A stretch of 64,000 bases of DNA. Origin: Pleurostoma richardsiae. Lineage: Eukaryota; Ascomycota; Sordariomycetes; Calosphaeriales; Pleurostomataceae. How positions within the stretch are numbered: position 1 is the first letter of the stretch; each line of letters opens with the position of its first letter. Shown piece by piece: positions 55,333 to 64,000 of this stretch. Both the position numbers and the translations under genes were made by a program. The notes beneath the pieces were generated by a model that saw nothing but the letters and a program-made list of their open reading frames with translations, had not been told where the DNA came from and searched no databases. The stretch covers positions 189,985 through 253,984 of the forward strand of contig JANBVO010000050.1 of the NCBI GenBank assembly GCA_030052745.1, given 5' to 3'.

Positions 55333-56783
55333 ATGACTACATCAACACGCAAACCCTTCACTATCGCCATTGTCGGCGGCGGTATCACGGGCGTTACCCT
55401 CGCCATATCCCTCTGCAAGCGCGGCATACCCTGCAACATCTACGAGCAGGCGGCGGCTTTCGGCGAGATCGGTGCCGGGGTCGGCCTGCACCCCAACGCC
55501 GTGAGGAGCCTGCGCATAGGCGACGAGCGCATGGTCGCGGCCTTCGACAAGGTCGCCACGCACAACGCGTGGGAGTCCAAGAGAGACGTCTGGTTCGACT
55601 TCTTCGACGGCACGGCTGACGTACCGGCGGCGGAGCTCAAGCCGCTCTTCACCGTTGGCGGGCTCCAGAAGGGAGGGGGCCACGGGGGCGTGCATCGGGC
55701 GAGGTTCCTCGACGAGCTGGTCAAGCTGGTGCCGGACGGCATCGCTCACTTCGACAAGCGGCTCGACAGTGTTGTTGACGATCGCGAGAAGTCCGGGAAG
55801 ATGATTCTGACGCTCTGCGATGGGACGTCAGCTGAGGCGGACGCCGTCCTCGGGTGCGACGGCATCAAGTCACGGACTAGGGAGGTAATGGTGGGCAAGG
55901 ATAGCCCTCAGGCGAAGTGCAGATACAGCCACAAGTACGCCTGGCGCGGCCTCATACCGATCGAGGACGCAATCAATGCTCTGGGGCCCGAGAAAGGACA
56001 GAACACGGGATTGTGGGTAAGAATTTAACAATCCGCGTCAGCATTGACTCTGAGCAGCTTCTAATCGGCGCGTTGTCAAGATGGGCCCAGATCATCATGT
56101 CTTGACTTTCCCAGTAAACCACGGAAAGACGCTGAACCTCGTGGCCTTTGTCACAGATCCAGGTGAATGGCCGAGTGACACGAATCTCACCCTACCATCC
56201 TCTAGAGAGGAAGCTCTTGAAGACTTCAAGGGATTTGGACCGAGCGTCTTGAATTTGATTAAGCTCACGGGAGAAAACTCAGACCGGGTGAGTTGACACC
56301 AAGAGGACGACCGGTAGCTGTCCTTAGCTTCGGGCATCGAGGCTGACCTGAGTATAGTGGGGGTTGTTCGATCTTGCCGAGCATCCCCTGTCAACCTTCT
56401 ACAAAGGGGGCATATGCCTCGTTGGCGACGCTGCGCACGCGAGTACACCGCACCACGGTGCCGGCGCAGGCTTGTGCCTGGAAGATGTCGCTGTCATGGC
56501 GTCGCTCCTCGGGGATGAGCGTGTCCAAAGTGCGCAGGACCTTGAGGCTGTCTTTGCTGCCTTCGATGCCAACCGGCGGGAAAGAGACCAGTGGTTGGTA
56601 CAGAGCAGCAGGAGGGCCGCGGATATTTACGAGTGGCGGAGCACGGATATTGGAAAGGACTTTGACCTCATGAGGCAGGATATAATAGGGAGGCAGGGAA
56701 CACTGTGGAATATAGATTTGGACCGAGAAATTCTTGAGGCCCGTGAGGATCTGGGCAAACGATTGAGCGTGGGGGCAACGTGA
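55333..56783 (+). CDS. FAD-dependent monooxygenase, salicylate-hydroxylase-like
   Basis: Exons 55333-56016, 56081-56287 and 56358-56783 give 438 aa; the introns are 64 and 70 nt. The N-terminal FTIAIVGGGITGVTLAISL is the FAD-binding GxGxxG fold, GCDGIKSRTRE is the DG motif that contacts FAD and NAD(P)H, and ICLVGDAAHASTPHHGAGAG is the GD motif that binds the FAD ribityl chain. This trio defines group A aromatic hydroxylases. The substrate may be salicylate or another phenolic acid; fungal secondary-metabolite enzymes look alike. No membrane segment or targeting signal. Confidence 0.88.
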
Positions 56784-57902
56784 GTGCAATCGTGAATTCA
56801 GCTGGGATCTAGTTTCACTATTGCTATGGACCAAATCTTCGATGAATATGATCATCTCATCGAACCCTGAAGGGCACCGCAATATTGGACAAGTTAATTT
56901 GACCCCCAAGTATGACGTCTAGGTGCCATATAAATTTCCTCATTCTCTTTGGATGATTCTTGAGGCCAAGTAGCGATTGTACTCGACAAAGGGCAGCCTT
57001 GTTCCCCAAGTCCGCCGAGTCTGGAGAGACAGTGTTCCTACAGTGCCTTCTATTACCTTGTCATTTTACTCATGCGCGTGGTTTTGACCGCATTCGTGGA
57101 CCGCGAAACCATGAGCTCTGGTGAATGTGCACATCATCGGAAGACATCTAGTGACTTAAATTATAAGGCCGCTCATATAATCACACCGTGGCAGAGCGCG
57201 ATGAACCTGCAATTTCCACAGCACGGCGGCGCACTTCTCCTTCCCTCAGTAGTGATAATAGAGCCGAACGCAACTCCAAATCAACGAGGGCAATGATGGG
57301 AACTCCAACGTACAAATCCACGGTGAGGCAGCAGTGATGAGAGATACTGACCAGGATCACCTACCTGGAGGTCCACCCATGAAGCTGAAATCTTGCGACC
57401 GTGGACGCGCCGAAGGCCTTGCCATGTCCTTCAATCAGGAAGTAATGATAATTCCTGATGTACTTCTTGTATGCCCCCGAATTTTTCGTATAGTAGGGCC
57501 AACTTCGAGAAACTTAGGTGCATTTCTCCTATAGTGCGCGTGAGCTAGGAACACGTACCTATCAACACGCTCGATGAACTGGGGGTGGATGAATTGGTGC
57601 TGCGTGTCTCACGTTTTCAGGCTCTCGAGATTGGCGGAGCGGTTGACCTCGAAGCGTTGTGTGGTGATTTTCATCTTTGCTAGAGCATTGTTTCGGGCTC
57701 GAAGGGTATAAAATTCCGTAACTACTTGATCATTCTGGCAGCAGTCGAAGAGATAGATATGATCGGGGTGTGTAAAGTACAAGCATCGTGTTTAGGACTA
57801 GGAAATCGAGGAAGCAGGAGATAATTAGGTCAAGTAGCTATTCAGAATGTAGTTAGGATTAGCTCAGGAAGAACATCTATTCCTCAAGTCATACCTCAAC
57901 TC
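56784..57902. other. 1.1-kb intergenic stretch, convergent
   Basis: Between the monooxygenase stop and the HET gene stop. Short ORFs only; none carries a motif. Confidence 0.45.
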
Positions 57903-59129
57903 CTACCAGTGAAACCCCCAAATCATCAATCCGACAATCCCCAGAAATGTTAGAGTGGCTATTAGCATCCTGACTGGCCGAGATACGCCAGACCTTCGAA
58001 GCCCGATCTCAAGCGAATCGCTATCAGGCTCTATCCCTCTACTCACGCTCCTCAGAAGCTCGTTGGAGAGCTCCAAAGTCGACAGGAGTTCATGCACGTT
58101 TTCAACGCCAACGTAGTCGAGTCTACCAGCACGGCCCAGCAGCCTCTTTCTTCGCGCCCTGGACTCGACGCCAAGACCCAAAAAGACCTCAGAATCGACG
58201 TCGATGATGCTTCCACTGCTAAAAAATTGCATGTGTGCGAGCGCGGTGGTAAATACGTTTTCCTCTGAAATCGAGTAATTCGGGAAAAATCTGCCGAGAA
58301 AGTCTCGCTCCTCCTGGGGTATCAATCCTAATAAGGAGAAGACTCTGTCTCTCGGATCTTTGCAGTCCGCCAGGCGATGAGCAATGAGCAAGTCTTGGAG
58401 TGGTTGGAGGAATTCGGGATGTTTCTCTGGATGTCGTCCCAAAACTAGTGGCAGAGCGCGGTATAAATTTGATGCTCCACTACCAGCGTCTGAGTCGCTG
58501 AACTGACTGACGCCTGCCGCGTTACAGAGCATGGTCTGAAAGTATGTCCAATCCATTTTGCTATTGGCGCAGTACAGCTCGACATTGCGGCCGAGCAGGA
58601 ACTCCTGGATTACCCAGAAGCGAGACCAGTATGGCCTGTTGGCGAGATTGGGAAGCCAGAGTTCCCAGTCAACGGGATCGACCTCCAGCGTTTTGATAGG
58701 GGGACCTCTCTGGAGCAGGGGCGTATACTCGTCAGGCAATGGTGGCAGTCCCAGCCAGACGGAGACGCAAGCAGCATTCCGATACGTAGTGTCCATGACA
58801 CTAACCTGTGCGCTGCGTTCCGCGTTGTCATCTTGGTTGATGCAGATGGCATCTACCCACAGATAGTCCCACTCTGCATGCCGTGCTAGAAGGCTCAGGT
58901 AATAGAGGCATGACCATAGGCTAGGCCTGACGCGGAAGGTCTGACTGCCCAGGTAGATAACTTCGCTAGGTTCTCCCTGACCCCAAGTGTATGATACGGC
59001 TGTGTAGCGAGGAGCTGTGGCACGTGAGACCGTGAGAATGTTGAACCGAAGAACATCTCGAGTAGCAAATTCTGGTACGAGCAGTCGGAGCTCTTGGGAG
59101 CTCAGCCTGCCGGAGTATGCGAATTCCAT
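57903..59129 (-). CDS. HET-domain protein with C-terminal membrane anchor
   Basis: 408 aa from ATG 59129 (MEFAYSGRLS); the frame remains open beyond this without an ATG up to ~59250, so an upstream exon is possible. HET blocks in order: YTAVSYTWGQGEP, EWDYLWVDAICINQDDNAER and YRNAACVSVWLG, then YWSRFWVIQEFLLG. The middle (LQDLLIAHRLADCKDPRDRV-FSLLGL) is the usual continuation. The last ~22 residues are hydrophobic (MLIATLTFLGIVGLMIWGF), a tail anchor. HET domains, related to TIR, trigger cell death when incompatible hyphae fuse; no partner gene is visible nearby, so a role as an incompatibility locus is open. Confidence 0.85.
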   Translation of the reverse strand: MEFAYSGRLSSQELRLLVPEFATRDVLRFNILTVSRATAPRYTAVSYTWGQGEPSEVIYLGSQTFRVRPSLWSCLYYLSLLARHAEWDYLWVDAICINQDDNAERSAQVSVMDTTYRNAACVSVWLGLPPLPDEYTPLLQRGPPIKTLEVDPVDWELWLPNLANRPYWSRFWVIQEFLLGRNVELYCANSKMDWTYFQTMLCNAAGVSQFSDSDAGSGASNLYRALPLVLGRHPEKHPEFLQPLQDLLIAHRLADCKDPRDRVFSLLGLIPQEERDFLGRFFPNYSISEENVFTTALAHMQFFSSGSIIDVDSEVFLGLGVESRARRKRLLGRAGRLDYVGVENVHELLSTLELSNELLRSVSRGIEPDSDSLEIGLRRSGVSRPVRMLIATLTFLGIVGLMIWGFHW

Positions 59130-59669
59130 CGAAAGAGCTGGAGACGTCTTTGCAAACAAGCAACCCGACCGGGCGGGGTAAGCCAAATGCAGCCCGGCGG
59201 CGACGTCAGACTTCGATCGGGCATCAGTAGGGAAAGCGAAGTGGTGAATCTCTATGGTCGACGGTCCGTCTCCGTTCCGAGCTTGCAGCAGCCCAAACGT
59301 GTCCCATTTGTTGCCAGCGGTACAACTGCAGTCATTGTCAGCTCACCCAATGACAGGCTCAAGGCTTGCCTACAGGCTCAAGAGGAGCCAGCGAACTGAA
59401 GGGAGAATTTTTACCGGTGAAAAAGCGCTCTGGTCAACCTAAGGATCAGTTTCCAAGCAGGTTCCCGCTCGAGGCTACAGAGCTAAAAGAGGTCTTGGGT
59501 TGTCTAAATTTCTTTTGGTCCTGAGATACTTTCCTAGCGGTAGAAGCCTCCAGAAGCTCAGGCAAACTGATTCATGACTACATCCTAGCTTCTGTCCCCG
59601 GCGTCGATAGCTCGGCTACAACATCGTAGGGAGTCTAGTCTTGAGTCTAGTCCAATCTCTACTATCCCT
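59130..59669. other. intergenic, HET promoter region
   Basis: Upstream of the HET gene; open but motif-free coding potential at its left end as noted for that gene. Confidence 0.4.
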
Positions 59670-61054
59670 TCAACCTTCCACTACGACAGTTATTCTAGGG
59701 CTGGCTTTCAGAATGTCCTTCCCTTCATCGTAGTCCCCGATCCTTCCGTCTTGGTCCCACAGAGCGGCAAGGACCTGTCGCTGACCCTTCCAGGGAGACC
59801 GAGAATGCATGACAGCGTAGTTCTGGGGTAAAAGTCAGACAGTAATTTTAGGTTTGATTTACTACTGACTCACATCAAGCAAAACTAAGTCCCCTTTCTC
59901 CCATTCGACCAACACCTGGGAGGACTCCGCAATGGAGAGGGCGAGGTCCAGATACTTCTTCTCAATCTGCTCCCCGTCCCCGTACAGGGGCGGGGGGTGA
60001 TACGAATCGTCATCACCCCGGAACGGAGGCTCTGTCGCGCCGTGGTGCACGCTGCGGCCCCAGGCACTTGTGACGTTGCCAAACCATGAGGCAAGTCCTG
60101 TGTCGTTATGGATCCTTATCACTAGCTGAAGTCAGCACATGTGGAACATCTCTGTCGGGAGAAAGACGTACAAGGCACGGTGTGAGTAACTGTTAAACTG
60201 CCGTCGTCGTTCCACTCAAAGACATTGCTGTGCCGTCGGACCTCTTCCTCTATCTTCCGTCTTGTTGTAGTCTCGTCGTCGGTAGGCAACACATGCTGAC
60301 CGTATGCGCCGAATACGCTCGTCCCCGTGGTGGATATCACGTCCTCGGCACCGTACCTGTAAACATAGCGGATGCCCTTCTTGAGCAGCTTGTCGTAGAA
60401 CTCTGGTGCTTGCCGCTTAACTTCTGCAGCAAGGGCAATGCTAGAGTTGATAGGTGTTTCTCCTCCTGTGACCCTTGCGTCAGCGGTGTCACGAGACGAA
60501 GTGCAGACTGTATCGGCGTCGTATCAGCTTACCTGACTCTGGTGTGACAAGTGCGGAGAAAGTCAACCAGGCCGGGTTTATCGTCGACCAGCCGTACTCG
60601 TTATGGGGCCAAATGGGGAGCTCAGGGGGTCTGGGGATTAATTGTCAGTTCTCTGGTTTGGCGCAGATGACGAAGGCACAACTCACCCCTCATTGGCAGT
60701 CTTAACATTCTTGGCCAAAACAGTCCTCATGGGCGGCCGTCCCACCTCTTCATGCGCGCGGAAGCCAAATGCATGAGCAGCATCACTGTAGTCTTGAGGA
60801 GTGGTGATCGGAATCCCACGGATCAGAACAGCACCTCCATGCCGTTTTACAAGTTGTGAGAGCTTCCCCGAGATTGAAAGCTCTTTCAAGGCGCTTGTGT
60901 AGTCACCAAGGGTTGCCGACTGTGCAGATACCGCCTTGAGGGCCAAAGGGAAAGGGGCATCCCACCCAAAGCCAAGTGCCCTGGTGCTCTGCTGGCCGTC
61001 GAACGTGAACTCCGTGAAAGAAACAGACTGTGCCATCTTCAGAAACCTAAGCAT
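59670..61054 (-). CDS. TauD/TfdA-like Fe(II)/2-oxoglutarate dioxygenase
   Basis: Five exons: 61054-60687, 60630-60533, 60465-60172, 60121-59874, 59822-59670; 386 aa. All four introns (56, 67, 50, 51 nt) have strong donors (GTGAGT, GTAAGC, GTACGT, GTGAGT) and every join keeps phase. Iron ligands: His and Glu of PIWPHNEYGW (H-x-E variant of H-x-D), distal His in NYAVMHSRSPWKGQR, whose Arg binds 2-oxoglutarate. ESGGETPINSS and QVLVEWEKGDLVLLD match the plant clavaminate-synthase-like proteins. It hydroxylates an unknown small molecule. The start could be 61036 (MAQSV). Divergent from an UNC93-like transporter with ~480 bp between. Confidence 0.85.
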
Positions 61055-61534
61055 ATGCTTATTTCGTCCTTGGCTCGTTCGGTCACAGCCGACGGACTGC
61101 CATTCCTTATCTACGTTTGACAGTTCCGGCGACTCGGTATCGGGAAGGCGTCATTGTGGGCACTCGATGGCGTGCGAGCCTTAGCACGGCCTTCCGACTC
61201 CAAGACCGGGTTAGCCCCGGTGATGGACGCCGACAAGGCACTGGCAGTTATCTTGCGCCGCGCAGGTACGCATCTCCGGATGAGACGAAGGAATGGCTTC
61301 CTATGTCTCCTCCAATGATTCTTCTGCTGGGGGAAGTTTTGCGGAACGGCGCCAAGGCTATGTGAGCACATGAAGGAAAGTCAGGGTCCACGTTGTATCC
61401 TAGCGACAATTGCGCCATCGCAGAGACTGTAGGGACCCGCGGAAAAGTCCAGCTATAGAAATAGCCTCGACGCAGATGTGGGAGCGGAAAGTGAAGGAAT
61501 CGTCTCTCACGGAACAAGAGGACTCGTGGCCACC
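61055..61534. promoter_or_regulatory. bidirectional promoter, dioxygenase / UNC93-like transporter
   Basis: 480 bp between divergent ATGs. GC-moderate; no palindromic operator was found by eye. Confidence 0.35.
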
Positions 61535-63196
61535 ATGACTGCTTCACCCCCTGCCGGTCCCAAGACGGCCGACTCTGCTGTAGCAGAGGGCAACGTCTCT
61601 AGTGATGATGGAGTGCAGACCATTGAGAAGTACCATTGGTTCCGGGGCGTCTTCTTCCAAGCCACTGTGGTGGGCATTTCCGCCTTCGCGGCACCGGGTC
61701 TGTGGAATGCGATGAACTCTGTAGGTGCCGGCGGGCAGCAGACGCCGTTCCTCGTCATGTAAGTACTCTATTCGCGATCGCATTTCCAAGATCCTCAGGA
61801 TGAGACGGCTAACTCAGCATAGGGCGGGTAATGCTGTCCTCTTCTCGCTCATGACGGTCACCTGCCTGACGGGCAGTATCATCGCCAACCGTTTCGGTCT
61901 CAAGAACACCCTTATCTTCGGTACCACCGGCTATGTGCTCTACTCGGCTGCGCTGTACACCAACAACCGTTACGGCACCCAATGGTTCATATATTTCGGC
62001 TCGGCCGCCTGCGGTGTCACCGCCGGGCTCTTTTGGGCTGCCGAGGGAGCCATTATGCTGAGTTACCCAGAGCCGCATAACAGGGGCAAGTACCTCTCCT
62101 ACTGGCTGTGTTACAGAAACAGCGGTAGCATCCTGGGCGGTATCATCAATCTGGCATTTAACGCTAAGGGCCGGAAGACTGGCAAGCTGGACTGGCGGAC
62201 TTACATTGTCTTTGTTGTCCTTCGTGAGTGTAGCCATAGCATGATGATGAGAGCCAACTACTGATAGTCCCCGCAGAGTGTCTTGGTCCAGTAGCTGGCC
62301 TCTTCCTGTCACCGCCCGAGAAGGTCCGTCGGAGAAACGGGACTCGAGTTCACACTGTCGAGCGCATTTCCGACTTGGCGGAGCTCAAGGCTTTGGGACG
62401 GCTAATGTTACGCAAGGAAGTCCTTCTTCTGTAAGTCATAACTCACGTCCAGAACTGGGTGTCCGGCGAGCCCAACTGACATGGTGCAAGGACCCCCTTC
62501 TTCATCTACATCAACTGGAGCCTCCCCTACATCGGCTCGTACCTCTCCCTGTACTTCTCCGTGCGCGCGCGCGCCCTCGCCTCCCTCATCTCCGCCCTGG
62601 CGCAGATCACGGCTACCCTCTTCATGGGCGCCTTTCTCGACTGGACGCGCTTCTCCTTCACCACCCGGGCCCGCTCCGCCTACATCTTCATGATGGCCCT
62701 CATCGGCGGCTGCTGGATCTGGGGCACCGTCGTGCAGCGTGGGTACTCGCAGCACAAGCCCGCGCTGGACTGGGACGACGCCGGATTTGGCCGCGGATGG
62801 GCGCTGTACATCATGTGGCAGGTCAACTGGGCACTGACGTACAACTACGGGTACTGGCTGGTGGGCAACTTGGCGCGGGAGCCGGCGGACGTGGCTAGGC
62901 TCACGAGCTCGATCAGGGCGCTGGAGAGCGCTGGGCAGTGCATTTCTTCGGGGATCAGCTCGACATCGACACCGGTAAGTTCCATTGTTACCATGCGTTC
63001 CTTGGACGTAAGAGGTGGGATATGCTGACGACGTTGACAGTTAATCACGGCTCTGGGAATTAACTTTGGACTCTGGGGTGTGGCAATCATACCAGCCTAT
63101 CTAGTCGTGAGACAAGTCGGGATTGAGTATGTCGGAATGAAACCGCAGGTTGAGTCGACGGAGGAGGCGGCCATCTCGAAGGAGGTAGAGCCATGA
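61535..63196 (+). CDS. UNC93-like MFS transporter
   Basis: Exons 61535-61758, 61823-62223, 62277-62430, 62491-62974 and 63041-63196 give 472 aa; the introns are 64, 53, 60 and 66 nt, all GT-AG. The start caccATGac has a good context. Recognisable UNC93/DUF895 blocks: WFRGVFFQATVVGISAFAAPG-LWNAMNSVG in TM1, NRGKYLSYWLCYRNSGSILGG around TM5 and INWSLPYIGSYLSLYFSVR at the start of the second half. About eleven membrane segments. Fungal members are uncharacterised. The paired dioxygenase suggests uptake or export of the same compound; this is inference. Confidence 0.85.
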
Positions 63197-63802
63197 TGGA
63201 AGGAAACAAACGCATTGATGGGGCTCGACGATGCTCAGGGGCTCTGTTGTTTCGGGAAATAGACAACGTTGTAGCCTATATCCCACTCAGTGTTGCCATC
63301 CCGAACTGGTTCTAGCTTTGTGTTGGGTTAACCTACGTCAGGTTAGACAACCTGAGTTGAGATGTGCTAGGTTCTTAGTCGTGGAAAATGCGACTACTAG
63401 CTTACAAGCGCTTTCAGTCAATAACTGCCCCTCTATGCACCAGGTGAAGGCGGCGTCGTCAGCCTGAAAAGCCTCTTCAGGTATTCGCAAACAATGACAG
63501 AAGCCCCGGTACGACTGATGGTTCTGTCTCAAGTTGCTTCTCATCCCTTGCCAATCCCTTAAAGTCGTTGCGATATTCGATCGGTGAATAGGGACACAGA
63601 CATACGTCAACATCCGGCAAAGTCCTTAGAGTTCGTCTAACAGGGTGCCTCTTCCAAGTCAGAGGGAACTTCACCGCTCACACTACGAAGACTACTATGT
63701 GCACTACTGTAGTGAGCTGATTCTTCACTCACGATGCGATTCTTTTTTTCTTTGAGACAGCGGTCTATGTGGACCCCACGGAAGCAATAGCAAACGTTGT
63801 AA
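63197..63802. other. intergenic, convergent
   Basis: 3' flanks of the UNC93-like gene and of the biotin synthase gene. No gene recognised. Confidence 0.45.
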
Positions 63803-64000
63803 CTAGCTGCAACATCCAGACTGCGATCCGTCCTCAGGGCTCGGCGTCTTCTCGAAACTCTTCATCGGCTTGAGGCCCCAACGGCCGAACATCGCACTGT
63901 CCTCATCCCAGCCATTGCACTCCGTCGTCAGCATCTTCTCACCCGTGAAGATGGCGTTCGCCCCGGCCATGAAGCACAGCGCCTGCTTCTCTTCCGACAT
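63803..64000 (-). CDS. BIO2: biotin synthase, C-terminal end (partial at right edge)
   Basis: The last 65 codons of a minus-strand gene whose 5' part lies outside the window. QALCFMAGANAIFTGEKMLT followed by TECNGWDEDSAMFGRWGLKP is the conserved C-terminus of biotin synthase, a mitochondrial radical-SAM enzyme that inserts sulfur into dethiobiotin. The radical-SAM cysteines are not in view. The end SQSGCCS is a short species-specific tail. No frame break in the visible part. Confidence 0.85.
   Translation of the reverse strand: MSEEKQALCFMAGANAIFTGEKMLTTECNGWDEDSAMFGRWGLKPMKSFEKTPSPEDGSQSGCCS

Noticed and set aside
1-64000. tRNA, rRNA or CRISPR features
   Set aside because: No cloverleaf-like B box with flanking stems, rRNA segment or spaced direct-repeat array was noticed by eye; CRISPR is not expected in a fungal nucleus.

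Overview
The window is nuclear DNA of a filamentous ascomycete, probably a Sordariomycete. Evidence: short 46-101 nt introns with GT..AG borders and CTAAC/CTGAC-like branch sites, GC-rich third codon positions in housekeeping genes, fungus-only families (HET, Zn2Cys6, bZIP-DUF3425, AIM24), and an A+T-rich island almost devoid of CpA/TpG, the signature of repeat-induced point mutation (RIP). The genus cannot be read from the sequence. Exon structures were derived by hand from splice sites, frame and family motifs, so exact junctions are predictions.

Left part (1-13 kb): a truncated gene at the left edge (minus), a long stretch holding at most one Cys-rich microprotein, an F-box-like gene, a broken nuclease-like gene, a Cys-motif fungal protein, then a divergent housekeeping pair: a Kid-like kinesin (minus, with a GC-AG intron) and mitochondrial AIM24 (plus).

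Middle-left (14-27 kb): an MCH-type MFS transporter convergent with an amino-acid permease, a short-chain dehydrogenase, a bZIP-DUF3425 regulator whose DNA-binding region lies upstream of the first ATG of the main ORF, and a MATE transporter. About 2.8 kb without a recognisable gene follows.

Middle (27-47 kb), the accessory core: a secreted SGNH hydrolase with fibronectin-III repeats, a C2HC plus Zn2Cys6 regulator, a divergent extra-looking copy of the complex I PSST/NDUFS7 subunit, a probably mitochondrial MDR oxidoreductase, and a second Zn2Cys6 regulator divergent from a DHA1 MFS pump with a 7-nt microexon. Then comes a repeat island: a decayed protein resembling the N-terminus of telomere-linked helicases, a 3' fragment of the downstream CorA-like gene, and a complete Fot1/pogo-like transposon with perfect 45-bp inverted repeats. 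The block it entered also exists, uninterrupted, just after the PSST-like gene, giving a natural empty site. The intact CorA-like gene follows.

Right part (47-64 kb): four adjacent genes suggest glycan assembly and acylation/deacylation (acyltransferase-3, fucosyltransferase-like type II protein, DUF5672 glycosyltransferase, second SGNH hydrolase). They are followed by a salicylate-hydroxylase-like FAD monooxygenase, a HET protein with a C-terminal membrane anchor, a TauD/TfdA-like dioxygenase divergent from an UNC93-like transporter, and the 3' end of biotin synthase running off the right edge.
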